Origin: Marinobacter persicus
GTDB lineage: Bacteria > Pseudomonadota > Gammaproteobacteria > Pseudomonadales > Oleiphilaceae
Assembly (NCBI RefSeq): GCF_002934325.1
Contig: NZ_PTIV01000001.1
Location: forward strand, 178,261 to 242,260
Length of the DNA: 64,000 bases
Reading direction: 5' to 3'
The notes under the pieces are model-generated. The model was not told the DNA's origin and did not search any database. It saw only the letters and a list, made by a program, of their open reading frames with translations. Position numbers and translations under genes: made by a program. Positions 1 to 8,565 of this stretch are shown piece by piece (within the stretch, counting starts at the first letter, position 1; every line of letters begins with the position of its first letter).

Positions 1-1191
1 AAACGGGAAATCCGAGCCTTCCATGGCAGGGTCGCCATCGGCATCCTGATCATGCAGGACCTCATCGCCCTGGTGGTGATGAGCCTGGCAGCCGGCAAGA
101 CGCCCTCGCAATGGGCACTGCTGGTGTTCGGCCTGCCCCTGTTACGTCCCCTGCTCTACCGCCTGCTGGATGCCAGTGGCCACGACGAACTGCTGGTTCT
201 GCTTGGCCTGTTACTGGCCCTGGTTCTGGGCGGATTGGGCTTCGAGGCCGTCGGTCTGAGTTCGGAACTCGGCGCCCTGATCTTTGGCGCCATGCTGGCC
301 AACCATCCGCGTTCACAGGAACTCTCCAAGTCGCTTTGGAGCGTGAAGGAAATGTTCCTGGTAGGCTTCTTCCTGCAAATCGGGATTGGAGGCCTTCCGG
401 ACCAGCAAGCTTTGATGTTTGCCGTGGTGGCGGCCCTGGTGTTGCCGCTCAAGGGCATACTGTTCTACTTCCTGCTGCTGGCTTTCCGCCTGCGTGCCCG
501 CAGTAGCTTCCTGACTTCCCTGTCACTGACCAATTACAGCGAATTCGGCCTGATCGTGGCCAGCGTGGCATTGCCGGAGTGGCTGGTGCCCCTGGCGATC
601 ACCGTGTCACTGTCGTTTGTCTTTTCGGCACCGATCAACCGCTTCGCCCACAGCATTTACGAACGTGTCTGCCATCGCATCGACCGGTTTGAGAGCCACA
701 AGCGCCATCCGGACGAGCAGCCGATTTCCCTGGGCGACACCAAAGTGCTGGTGATGGGCATGGGGCGGACTGGCACCGCCGCCTATGACTGGTTAAGTGC
801 CAATGAAGAACGCATCATGGGCCTGGATTCAGACCCGGCGAAGACGGAGAAGCACCAGAAAGAAGGACGCCACGTGGTGTTTGCCGATGCCGAGGACATC
901 ACTTTCTGGGAGGGACTGCACATGCCTTCCGTGGAATCGGTGGTGCTGGCCATGAGCGATATCGAAGGCAAGCTCATTGCCGCCCGAATGTTGCGCAAGC
1001 TGGGCTTCACCGGCTATATCGTGGCCCACACCATGTATGCCGATGAAGCTGAGCGCATTCGGGAAGCCGGTGCCAACCAGGCCTACCTGACCATGAGCGA
1101 AACCGGTGTGGCCCTGGCCAGCCACCTGGCGGAGCACCATCAGCGGATAGAAGATGTCCGGGCGCTGGAACAGGCCAAACTGCCGAAATAG
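1..1191 (+). CDS. Kef-type K+/H+ antiporter with TrkA-N domain (5' truncated by window)
   Basis: Reading frame 1 is open from the first base (codons KREIRAFHGRVAIGILIMQD), so the gene starts before the window; the ATG at 52 is internal. The GRVAIGILIMQD segment is typical of CPA2 (KefB/KefC) exchangers. Several membrane helices follow up to about base 650. A cytosolic TrkA-N/RCK nucleotide-binding domain then begins with KVLVMGMGRTG, a GxGxxG Rossmann loop, followed by an acidic residue at the end of beta-2 (GLDSD). Such proteins exchange K+ for H+ across the inner membrane and are gated by ligands on the RCK domain. The 3' end is complete and faces the end of the next gene 7 bases away. The exact ion and a kef paralogue symbol cannot be assigned. 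Confidence 0.85.
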   Translation, partial: KREIRAFHGRVAIGILIMQDLIALVVMSLAAGKTPSQWALLVFGLPLLRPLLYRLLDASGHDELLVLLGLLLALVLGGLGFEAVGLSSELGALIFGAMLANHPRSQELSKSLWSVKEMFLVGFFLQIGIGGLPDQQALMFAVVAALVLPLKGILFYFLLLAFRLRARSSFLTSLSLTNYSEFGLIVASVALPEWLVPLAITVSLSFVFSAPINRFAHSIYERVCHRIDRFESHKRHPDEQPISLGDTKVLVMGMGRTGTAAYDWLSANEERIMGLDSDPAKTEKHQKEGRHVVFADAEDITFWEGLHMPSVESVVLAMSDIEGKLIAARMLRKLGFTGYIVAHTMYADEAERIREAGANQAYLTMSETGVALASHLAEHHQRIEDVRALEQAKLPK

Positions 1192-1198
1192 CCTGGCC

Positions 1199-2545
1199 TT
1201 ACCGGGCACAGCTCCTGAAACCGGTGTAGACATCGTTCCTGGTCGGGAAGTACGCCTGTCGATAGGTGCCGCGAATGAGGTTCGATGAGGTGGCACAACT
1301 GCCGCCCTTGGTGACCTTGTGGGTGGCAAACTGCAGGGTGGACATGAACGGGTACATATCCACCTTGAAGCCGTCATAGGGCAGGAACTGGTTGCTGGTC
1401 CATTCCCAGACCGTGCCCACCATCTGGCGGCAGCCGAACGGACTGTCACCCGCCGGATAATCCCAGACCGGATTCTGTGCCATGCTGCGCCCATCCAGAT
1501 CCGCTTTTGAGGCATCCGGTGCTTGATTACCCCAAGGGTACCGCCGGAACGGCTCACCGGCTTTGTTCGCCAATGCCGCCACTTCCCACTCATATTCGGT
1601 CGGTAACCGCCGGCCCGCCCATTGGCACCAGGCCTCCGCTTCCCAGTAGGTAATATGGGTCACTGGCGCGTCCGGATTCAACGGCCGCCACCGATCAAAC
1701 ACCCGCTCCTGCCATTCGTTGTTCTGCCAACGCCAATACAGCGGATGCCGGGGCGCTCGCATCAAAGCCTCGTCCAGACCGTGCACCAGGGCCACGTCCT
1801 GCTCGGCCTCCAGCCACTTTCGCCCACCGAATGACCACAGCTCCGGGCGTTGGTAACCACCGTCATCCACGAACGCCTGAAATTCGCGATTGGACACCAG
1901 GGTTCGGCTGATCCGAAACGCCTCCAGCTCAATCTCAAATCCGGGCTTCTCGTTATCAAAGGCAAAATCTTCCCTGGCAAACGCTTCAGAGTCGCCGGGC
2001 ATACCAATGCGCCAGCGCCCGGCCGGAATCTCCACATCACCGGAAACCAGCTCACCCGGCGCGGGCCGGTCGCCCTGCAAATCCGGCGGAGCGGGATACC
2101 CCACGGTTTGCCGACACCAGATCAGCGATTCGATGTGCATGTTCTGGTGGAAGATGGCGTAGCGGTACAGGTACAGCTCTTCATCGGTCAGGGGACGGCT
2201 CTGGATGCGCTCGGCAACCCGGTCGTAGATCGTATTGAAATACGCCAGCGTGGCTTCCCGCCCCGGGAAGAGATCACTGCGCCAGCGGTCCTGGTGCTCG
2301 ACGTGGAAGGAATCCCAGAGGTCGTCCATGGACGGATCATAGCTGGGGGTTCCGTCCAGCAGGTTGAAGACAAACACTTCGTAGAAAAACGCCGAGTGGC
2401 CCATTTCCCACAGCGGTGGATTTACGCCGGGATGATAGGGGACATCCAGCTTTTCAGCCGGCAGTGACTCAATCAGTCTCAGTGTCCGGCTGCGGGCCAG
2501 TTCCAGTTCACCGAGCAATTGTTCTTTATAGTCTTCAGCCACCAT
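1199..2545 (-). CDS. EgtB/SenA-like iron-dependent C-S (or C-Se) bond-forming enzyme
   Basis: 448 aa with the two-domain layout of the EgtB family: an N-terminal DinB-like helical domain (about 10-150) and a C-terminal formylglycine-generating-enzyme-like (FGE-sulfatase) domain (about 165-448). The iron ligands are visible as H50 and the HxxxHxE motif H133/H137/E139 (FHQNMHIES). Characterised members join a sulfur or selenium donor to trimethylhistidine: EgtB for ergothioneine, OvoA for ovothiol, SenA for selenoneine. No egtD-type methyltransferase, senB glycosyltransferase or selD-like gene is beside it, so the substrate is undecided. The ATG at 2545 follows a GAGAGGGC ribosome site. The gene is convergent with the Kef gene, and the SLC13 gene lies upstream on the same strand (47-base gap), so the two may be co-transcribed. 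Confidence 0.8.
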   Translation of the reverse strand: MVAEDYKEQLLGELELARSRTLRLIESLPAEKLDVPYHPGVNPPLWEMGHSAFFYEVFVFNLLDGTPSYDPSMDDLWDSFHVEHQDRWRSDLFPGREATLAYFNTIYDRVAERIQSRPLTDEELYLYRYAIFHQNMHIESLIWCRQTVGYPAPPDLQGDRPAPGELVSGDVEIPAGRWRIGMPGDSEAFAREDFAFDNEKPGFEIELEAFRISRTLVSNREFQAFVDDGGYQRPELWSFGGRKWLEAEQDVALVHGLDEALMRAPRHPLYWRWQNNEWQERVFDRWRPLNPDAPVTHITYWEAEAWCQWAGRRLPTEYEWEVAALANKAGEPFRRYPWGNQAPDASKADLDGRSMAQNPVWDYPAGDSPFGCRQMVGTVWEWTSNQFLPYDGFKVDMYPFMSTLQFATHKVTKGGSCATSSNLIRGTYRQAYFPTRNDVYTGFRSCAR

Positions 2546-2593
2546 GAATTCTGCCCTCTCAGCGTTCAGCTTTATGTTTGCAGCATATCAGAA

Positions 2594-4423
2594 TCAGCCC
2601 CACACCCAGAGAATCACCGGCACAGCCACGACGGTTACCACCACCGAAAGTGGCAGGCCCAGACGCCAGTAATCACCGAAGCGATAGCCACCCGGCTCCA
2701 TCACCAAGGCATTGGACTGGTGGCCGATGGGCGTCAGGAAGGCACAGGAGGCACCCACGGCCACCGCCATCAAGGCGGCATCCGGCGCCAGGCCCAGTTG
2801 TTCCGAGAGGCCCAGGGCGATGGGGGCCACCAGGACCGCTGCCGCCGCATTGTTCACCACATTGGACAGCGCCATAGCGCCTACCAGAATGATACCCAGG
2901 GCCAGCCAACTCGGCTGTCCCTGCGCCACGGCCAGTATCTGGGCCGCAATCGAGTCGGCGCCACCGGTGGTTTCCAGCGCCTGGCCCACCGGGATCATGG
3001 CGGCCAGGAGAACAATCACGGACCAGTCAATGGCCCGGTAGGCCTCTGCCGGTTCCAGCAGGCGAGCCAGCACCATGGCCACAGCACAACCAATCAGGGC
3101 AACCGGTGGTCCCAGCCATCCAAGCAGAATAACGGCGATGGCTGCCAGAAACAGCCCGCCCGCCAGCCAGAGCTTTTTCGGGCGGCCCAGTTTAAGTTCC
3201 CGCTCGGCCAGGGGCAGGCAGCCCAGGGTCTGGAGCGTCGCCATCAGCGAGTCTTCTTCCCCCTGCACCAGGAGAATGTCTCCCGAGCGGAAACGAATAT
3301 CCGCCAGTCGCTCTTTCAACCGATGCCCCTGACGGGCCACCGCCACAATGTTAAGTTCATACCTTTCCCGCAGATTCAGACGGTTGGCCGAACGCCCGGT
3401 CAGTTGGGAGTTTGGGGTAATCACGGCCTCGATTAACCGGACATCGCCGCTGGCAATCCTTTTTTCGGCCTCTTTTTCATCCGGCCGACGGCTCTCGGGT
3501 GAACCGTCTTCGTCCTCTTCTTCCTTTTGCTCTTCAACCGCGTGAGCCAAAGCCAGCCCGGTGTGGTCCAGAAATTCCTCCAGGGTCTGGGTATCCGCCT
3601 GCACCAGAAGGACATCGCCTTCACGCAATACGGTAAACGTGGACGGAGCCGGCGCACTTTCCTCGTCCCTGATCAACGCCAGGACCACCAGGCTCTGTGC
3701 GTTGTCACCGGATGTCAGAAGCTTATGCAGGGTGCCACCGGCGTAGTCCGAATCCTCCGGCACCCGCAACTCGGTTACGTAGTCGCCGACACTGAACAAG
3801 CTCTCCCCGTTGGCAGCCTCTTCCCGTTTCGGGGTCAGACGCCAGCCGATGAGCCCGATGAACACGATACCGGCCGCAGTGATAGCCAGGCCTGCCGGGG
3901 CAAAATCCAGCAACCCGAAGGCGCCGGTTTCCCGGTAGCTGGCGATGATGATGTTGGGCGGCGTGCCGATCAGGGTGATGGTACCGCCCAGGAGAGAACC
4001 GAAAGCGAGGGGCATTAACAGCAGGGAGGGTGAGCGGCCGGATTGCCGGGACATCCAGATCGCCACCGGCATCAATAAGGCCAGTGCCCCGACGTTATTG
4101 ATGAACGCCGAGCACAGGGCAACCACCAAACTCAGGGTCACCACCTGCAGCACGGCGTTATGCCCAACCCTTGCCAGTAGCCGGGCCACCGCATCCACCA
4201 CACCACCGTTCACCAGGCCCTGGCTGATCACCAATACAGCTGCCACCGTAATCACAGCGGGGTGGCTAAAGCCGGAGAACAGTTGGTCACCCGGCACCAG
4301 GCCGGTGACCGACACCGCCAGCAAGGCCAGCATCGCGACGACATCAAATCGGATCCGGTTCCAGACAAACAGGACAAGCGTGACGCCCAGAATCAGAAAT
4401 ATCATCCATTGATCAGACAACAT
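2594..4423 (-). CDS. SLC13/DASS-family anion permease with two RCK_C domains
   Basis: About 609 aa. N-terminal hydrophobic helices (MLSDQWMIFLILGVTLVLF onward), a soluble central region with two TrkA-C/RCK_C-like modules (about 205-300 and 320-410, separated by a very acidic linker EEQKEEEDEDGSPESRR), then a second bundle of membrane helices. This is the usual layout of bacterial SLC13-type carboxylate, sulfate or other anion transporters carrying internal RCK_C domains. The longer frame to 4498 is rejected because the ATG at 4423 has a GGAGTAGGGG site and begins directly before the first membrane helix. It is divergent from the regulator gene at 4569. Substrate unknown. Confidence 0.8.
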   Translation of the reverse strand: MLSDQWMIFLILGVTLVLFVWNRIRFDVVAMLALLAVSVTGLVPGDQLFSGFSHPAVITVAAVLVISQGLVNGGVVDAVARLLARVGHNAVLQVVTLSLVVALCSAFINNVGALALLMPVAIWMSRQSGRSPSLLLMPLAFGSLLGGTITLIGTPPNIIIASYRETGAFGLLDFAPAGLAITAAGIVFIGLIGWRLTPKREEAANGESLFSVGDYVTELRVPEDSDYAGGTLHKLLTSGDNAQSLVVLALIRDEESAPAPSTFTVLREGDVLLVQADTQTLEEFLDHTGLALAHAVEEQKEEEDEDGSPESRRPDEKEAEKRIASGDVRLIEAVITPNSQLTGRSANRLNLRERYELNIVAVARQGHRLKERLADIRFRSGDILLVQGEEDSLMATLQTLGCLPLAERELKLGRPKKLWLAGGLFLAAIAVILLGWLGPPVALIGCAVAMVLARLLEPAEAYRAIDWSVIVLLAAMIPVGQALETTGGADSIAAQILAVAQGQPSWLALGIILVGAMALSNVVNNAAAAVLVAPIALGLSEQLGLAPDAALMAVAVGASCAFLTPIGHQSNALVMEPGGYRFGDYWRLGLPLSVVVTVVAVPVILWVWG

Positions 4424-4568
4424 CGACCGGCCCCTACTCCAAACAACGTCGATTATATTTACAGGCCAACCCTTTGGCCCGGGCGTCCATGACGGCAAGG
4501 TGCTGATATTCCGCCAGCTTCAGGAACTGGCCCGAGACCTGCTTTTCGGTGGTCCGAGGAAACGGATC

Positions 4569-5960
4569 ATGGAACAGAAACCAAAATTGCTCTGGCTTTC
4601 GGCCGACAGGCGTCAGAACAACATCCATCAGCTGCTCACAAACCAGTGGCAGCTGAACCGGATTCACCCGGGCGAGCCTCTGCATACCCAAGAACCGGAG
4701 TGCCGCGGCAGACCTATCGGTGTTTGCGATCTGGCCAGCCTGACACAGGGTCAGTATGCCCACATTGACCAGTGGCTGGAACACCTGCCAGCCAGCTCGT
4801 GGCTGGCCATTGTGCAGACCGGCCAGCTGGATCACCCCCAGGTTCGACGCCTGATTCAGGACTACTGCCAGGACTACCACACCCTCCCCGTTGACTGGCG
4901 ACGCCTGCGTTACAGTCTAGGGCATATGTGGGGAATGGCCTGTCTGGGCAACCTGGAGGTCGACCACAATCGCGCCAGCTATCAACACTTTGCCTTGAAG
5001 GGGCCTTCGCAGGCCATTCGCCGGACCCGTACCCTGCTGAGGCGGTTTGCAGCCACTAATGAGCCGGTGCTGATTTACGGCGAGAATGGCACCGGCCGGG
5101 ACGCGGCAGCCCACTTTGTTCATCGGGAATCGCGCCGACGCCACCAGCCGCTGGTCACGGTAAACTGTGCAGCCCTTCCCCCTTCCCTGACCCAGAGCGA
5201 ACTGTTTGGCCATGAACGCGGCGCGTTCACCCATGCCCTCAAGGCCCGCAAGGGCCGGATAGAGGCAGCCGATGGCGGCACCCTGGTGTTGGCCGGGGCT
5301 GATGAGCTCTGCCCGGAACAGCAATCGGCCATTCTTCGTTTTCTCCAGGACGGGCAGGTGGAGCCCATTGGCGCCAACCACTCCACCCAGGTAGACGTAC
5401 GCATTATCGCCACCTGCAATACCCCCCTGGAAGACCTGGTGCACGCCGGTCATTTCCGGGAGGACGTGATGTATCGGCTGGGCAACCTGACAGTCACCAT
5501 GCCGCCCCTTAGGGATCGGCTGGAAGACCTGCCCGGCCTGGTACAGCGCATGCTGGACAACACCACCAACCAGAAACACTGGATCGACAACGCCACATTG
5601 CTGGCCATGGCCCGCCATAACTGGCCCGGCAACCTCCGGGAACTCCAGAACCGGCTGAGCCAGGCGGTGCTGCTGTCCCGAAGCCTCCGTATACAGCCGG
5701 AGGACATGGGGCTACTGCAAACCACGCCACCAATGCAGACAGATCGTTATTCCCTCCAGGCCTTCCGGGCCCGGGCGGACCGGGAAGCGATCACCACCAG
5801 TCTGTCGCTCACGCACCAGAACATTTCAGCCGCGGCCCGGCTACTGAAGATTTCCCGGGTGTCGTTTTACCGGCTACTGGACAAGCACCGGCTGACGCCA
5901 CCTTCCGCAAAAACCCACAACAACGCCGACCCCGACCGGGGTCAAGGAGAGACCTCATGA
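4569..5960 (+). CDS. VpsR-like AAA+ enhancer-binding-type regulator with degenerate sigma-54 motifs
   Basis: 463 aa from the ATG preceded by CCGAGG; the upstream ATG at 4500 lacks such a site. The N-terminal ~135 residues resemble the receiver-like domain of Vibrio VpsR (for example RRLRYSLGHMWGMACL), with no obvious phosphorylation site. The AAA+ domain has Walker A GENGTGRD (usual GESGTGKE), the loop GAFTHA (usual GAFTGA), a Walker B region GTLVLAGADEL (usual GTLFLDEIGEL, so the Asp-Glu pair is gone) and an arginine-finger region FREDVMYRLG. A Fis-type helix-turn-helix lies near the C-terminus (NISAAARLLKISRVSFYRLL). VpsR is known to lose sigma-54 and ATPase residues and to act with c-di-GMP; the same is inferred here. 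Its stop overlaps the next start (ATGA), so it is co-translated with the beta-barrel protein. Confidence 0.85.
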   Translation: MEQKPKLLWLSADRRQNNIHQLLTNQWQLNRIHPGEPLHTQEPECRGRPIGVCDLASLTQGQYAHIDQWLEHLPASSWLAIVQTGQLDHPQVRRLIQDYCQDYHTLPVDWRRLRYSLGHMWGMACLGNLEVDHNRASYQHFALKGPSQAIRRTRTLLRRFAATNEPVLIYGENGTGRDAAAHFVHRESRRRHQPLVTVNCAALPPSLTQSELFGHERGAFTHALKARKGRIEAADGGTLVLAGADELCPEQQSAILRFLQDGQVEPIGANHSTQVDVRIIATCNTPLEDLVHAGHFREDVMYRLGNLTVTMPPLRDRLEDLPGLVQRMLDNTTNQKHWIDNATLLAMARHNWPGNLRELQNRLSQAVLLSRSLRIQPEDMGLLQTTPPMQTDRYSLQAFRARADREAITTSLSLTHQNISAAARLLKISRVSFYRLLDKHRLTPPSAKTHNNADPDRGQGETS

Positions 5961-6988
5961 AACAGCTTGCCACTCTGGGACTGGCCGCCTGCCTCGCCCC
6001 CTTTGCCCACGCCGAACCCAACGACACTGCCACCGAGATTGCCTCAATCACCGCCGACCGGGGCATTGTCACGCAACCGGGACGTTTCACTTTTGAACCG
6101 TCGTTTTCCTATGCCCACAGCAGTGCAACCAAGGTGGCGGTGGAAGGCTATACGGTGATCCCCGCCCTGCTGGTGGGGCTCATCAATATTTCCGAAATCC
6201 AGCGCGATGTGTTCGTCGGCGCGTTAACCACCAAGTACGGATTCACCAGCCGATTCGAAGCCGGGCTTCGGGTTCCCTATCTCAGCATCGAAGAGGATAT
6301 TCGTGCCCGAGAGGCCTTTAGCGGCACCCCCATTGACACGTTGGAAGAGTCTTCGGGCGAAGGCCTGGGGGATGTGGAACTGGCGCTACGCTACCAGCTC
6401 AATGATGGTCTGGACGGCTGGCCTTACCTGATCGGCACGTTCCGGGCCAAGGCGCCGACCGGTGATGGGCCCTATGACGTTGACCGGGACCCAATTACCG
6501 GTACGGATGGAGAAGTGGTGAGGGACAAAGACGGCAATCCCATTGGCTACGAGCTGGCCGAACGCCCCACCGGCTCAGGCTTCTGGTCGGTGGAGCCAGG
6601 CTTGTCGTTCATCTACCCTTCCGATCCCGCTGTGCTGTTCGGCAACCTGAGCTACGTGTGGACCATTGAGGACGACCAGGGGCCCGAGAATGGCGGCACG
6701 GTGGATCCCGGGGATGTCGTCCGGTTTGGCTTTGGCATGGGCTTCGCCTTCAACGAACGCACCTCGTTCAGCCTGGGGTACGATCACTCTGTCATTGGCG
6801 AGACCACCTACGAGCTGGGAAATGACTTGTTTGCCGCCAACTTCAGCCGTACCCAGGTCGCCTCGCTCGCCTTTGGACTGTCTCACCGGGTAACCAGTGA
6901 CACCCTGCTGAGCCTGACCGTTGCCATCGGGGTCACCGATGCCGCACCCGACACGGAGATTACCCTGAAGCTGCCGATCAACCTGTAA
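5957..6988 (+). CDS. Outer-membrane beta-barrel protein, FapF/Phenol_MetA_deg-like
   Basis: 343 aa with a Sec signal peptide (cleavage probably after AHA, about residue 19). The rest is rich in alternating beta-strands with aromatic and Gly residues and ends in the hydrophobic strand TEITLKLPINL, as expected for an outer-membrane barrel. The PGRFTFEPSFSYAHSSA start of the barrel and the DVELALRYQLNDG segment match proteins often annotated as MetA-pathway or transporter barrels, the group to which the FapF amyloid export pore appears related (recollection, not a search). A coiled-coil plug like that of FapF is not evident. Coupled by ATGA to the regulator and convergent with the C39/amyloid-like operon, so it is the likely export pore for those secreted proteins. 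Confidence 0.7.
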   Translation: MKQLATLGLAACLAPFAHAEPNDTATEIASITADRGIVTQPGRFTFEPSFSYAHSSATKVAVEGYTVIPALLVGLINISEIQRDVFVGALTTKYGFTSRFEAGLRVPYLSIEEDIRAREAFSGTPIDTLEESSGEGLGDVELALRYQLNDGLDGWPYLIGTFRAKAPTGDGPYDVDRDPITGTDGEVVRDKDGNPIGYELAERPTGSGFWSVEPGLSFIYPSDPAVLFGNLSYVWTIEDDQGPENGGTVDPGDVVRFGFGMGFAFNERTSFSLGYDHSVIGETTYELGNDLFAANFSRTQVASLAFGLSHRVTSDTLLSLTVAIGVTDAAPDTEITLKLPINL

Positions 6989-6994
6989 GCAGCG

Positions 6995-7456
6995 TCACGG
7001 CAACATCGGCAGGCCGGCATCCTGTGGCAGACGATAGACGTTGCCGATATTGTTCAGCTCAATATCCAGCTGGCGAATTTGCTGGATGGTGACGCTATTG
7101 AGACTGTTCTGAAGCACCGTCATCCAGCCACCATCGCCCGCAGCGCCGGTGGTCAGCCTCAGGCCGTCCGAGCCAATGCTCTGGGCCACCAAGGACTCCA
7201 TTTGCAGCGACAGCCCATCACCGGTCAGTCGCTGGTTCAGGTTGGGAATGCGCAGGTGATTGATGACCTGGGTCTCGCCGTTCACGGCCACTACCTGCTC
7301 AAGCCCGATGGCAATCTCCAGTCCGTCCAGAAAGAAGCCACCCCGCAGGGTTGCCAGTTCGGCATCCGACAGGGGAGTTTCACTCAGCCGCATCTCCGCC
7401 TGAACGCTCATGGCAACCAGAGTCATTGCCCAGAAAACGCCCATGTGTCGTTTCAT
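6995..7456 (-). CDS. Secreted protein with double-glycine processing site and shared QN..VxIQ C-terminal motif
   Basis: 153 aa; the ATG at 7456 has a strong CAGGAGTGG site, so the longer frame is rejected. A Sec signal (about 1-20) is followed by LSDAELATLRGG at residues 29-40, a full match to the LSxxELxxIxGG consensus cut by C39 peptidases in bacteriocin leaders. The C-terminal segment TVLQNSLNSVTIQQIRQLDI (113-132) aligns without gaps with segments in the two other secreted proteins of this operon. Last gene of the four-gene operon, 4 bases after the C39 peptidase gene. No catalytic motif seen. Possibly an extracellular accessory or FapE-like component of an amyloid-like fibre; this is inference. 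Confidence 0.75.
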   Translation of the reverse strand: MKRHMGVFWAMTLVAMSVQAEMRLSETPLSDAELATLRGGFFLDGLEIAIGLEQVVAVNGETQVINHLRIPNLNQRLTGDGLSLQMESLVAQSIGSDGLRLTTGAAGDGGWMTVLQNSLNSVTIQQIRQLDIELNNIGNVYRLPQDAGLPMLP

Positions 7457-7460
7457 GGCA

Positions 7461-8153
7461 TCACCACTCCTGTGTACTGGGCCAATAAGGCAGAGTATGT
7501 CCCACGGACGGCCCCTCCAGCCCCTTGAACAGAGGCGCCCTCGCCAGCCCCGGCCAGTCGTCCCGGGCCAGAAAACTCGACCGGCCCTGCTCCAGATGGC
7601 TGCGAATGACAAATGCCGCGCCATCCCAATGCTGGTTGAACTCTGCCCAGGAATAGGCCTTCAGGCCCCGGGCCGGATCACCCACCAGCACTTCGCGTTG
7701 GCTAATACCCTTGATCACCACAAAATGCCGGTAACCACCCAGGGTGACCAGTGCAATCACCGGCACCCGCACCCGCTCACGCAGGCCTTCCAATGGCATC
7801 CGGAATCCATCCGCCTGGTAACCATTGGCTTCGAGATATCGCTTCATATCCAGCATGGAGAAACCGTCCCGAAGCACCTTTTCCTTATCCGCCAGGGCCA
7901 GCATCTCGCTGAAAACATCCTGCTCTGTCACTGGCCAGTCGTAATGGTAGGAAAGCAGGGAAGCCAGAGCAGCAGAACCACAGCTGAAATCGTACTGTTG
8001 CTGATACAGCTGGGCAAAACGCTGATCCTGAAAGCTGGTGACCGAAACCTCTACATGGCCACCGGCACCCGGGACCAGCACCGTTCCGGAAAAGGCGGTG
8101 GACCAGAGCAGGCAACCCAGTGCTCCTGCCAGCCACTGTGCTTTACCAACCAT
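7461..8153 (-). CDS. Periplasmic C39-family cysteine peptidase, FapD-like
   Basis: 230 aa with an N-terminal signal or anchor (about 1-22) and a C39 peptidase fold: oxyanion Gln in the QQQYDFSCGSAA segment, catalytic Cys58, His143 (GGYRHFVVIKG) and Asp159 (VGDPARG). Unlike bacteriocin exporters it has no ABC transporter or membrane domain, so it should act in the periplasm. FapD in Pseudomonas amyloid operons is also a stand-alone C39 enzyme. The ATG at 8153 has a GGAGGTG site. It sits between two small secreted genes (14 and 4 base gaps), one of which carries an LSxxELxxIxGG-type site and is the obvious candidate substrate. Confidence 0.85.
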   Translation of the reverse strand: MVGKAQWLAGALGCLLWSTAFSGTVLVPGAGGHVEVSVTSFQDQRFAQLYQQQYDFSCGSAALASLLSYHYDWPVTEQDVFSEMLALADKEKVLRDGFSMLDMKRYLEANGYQADGFRMPLEGLRERVRVPVIALVTLGGYRHFVVIKGISQREVLVGDPARGLKAYSWAEFNQHWDGAAFVIRSHLEQGRSSFLARDDWPGLARAPLFKGLEGPSVGHTLPYWPSTQEW

Positions 8154-8167
8154 GATCCACCTCCGGC

Positions 8168-8506
8168 TCAGTGATTGATGAGAATGTTGATCTGGGTACT
8201 GTCCTGGATCACCACCTGATTACCCGTGTTCTGAATCACCGTGGCGATGCCGCTCATATTTTCGAACGCCTGGTCCGCGATCCAGTTGTCGCCGGTGTTT
8301 ACCGGTCCTGACAACACATTGCCGCTCACCTCGGCATTCTGCTGGGCCTCATTCAGCTGCCACTGAATGGGAACGCCCTGACGGCCACTGGCCGCATCCA
8401 GCTGCTTAAGGCTCATGGGCTGTGCATCGGCCCAGTCCTCAGCAACAGCAACTCCGGGCATAACGGCGACCACAAGCATCAGTACCCTGTTCATGACTTT
8501 GGCCAT
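8168..8506 (-). CDS. Small secreted protein, candidate minor amyloid/nucleator subunit
   Basis: 112 aa. Signal peptide ends at about AVAED (residues 1-22). Residues 31-44 (MSLKQLDAASGRQG) look like a degenerate form of the double-glycine leader seen in the 153-aa protein. The mature part is Gln/Asn/Gly rich. Residues 89-108 (TVIQNTGNQVVIQDSTQINI) align gap-free with the end of the repeat protein upstream and of the 153-aa protein downstream, with the preceding NEAQQNAEVSGNVLSG also similar to NDAELSGTVSG of the repeat protein. Start chosen by a GGGAG site 8 bases before ATG 8506. Role as a minor subunit is inferred from this similarity and the C39 neighbour. Confidence 0.7.
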   Translation of the reverse strand: MAKVMNRVLMLVVAVMPGVAVAEDWADAQPMSLKQLDAASGRQGVPIQWQLNEAQQNAEVSGNVLSGPVNTGDNWIADQAFENMSGIATVIQNTGNQVVIQDSTQINILINH

Positions 8507-8565
8507 GACACAACTCCCGACAAGGGAAGCTGCCCCCGTTGGAGGCAGCTCGCCCTGTCTCAGCC

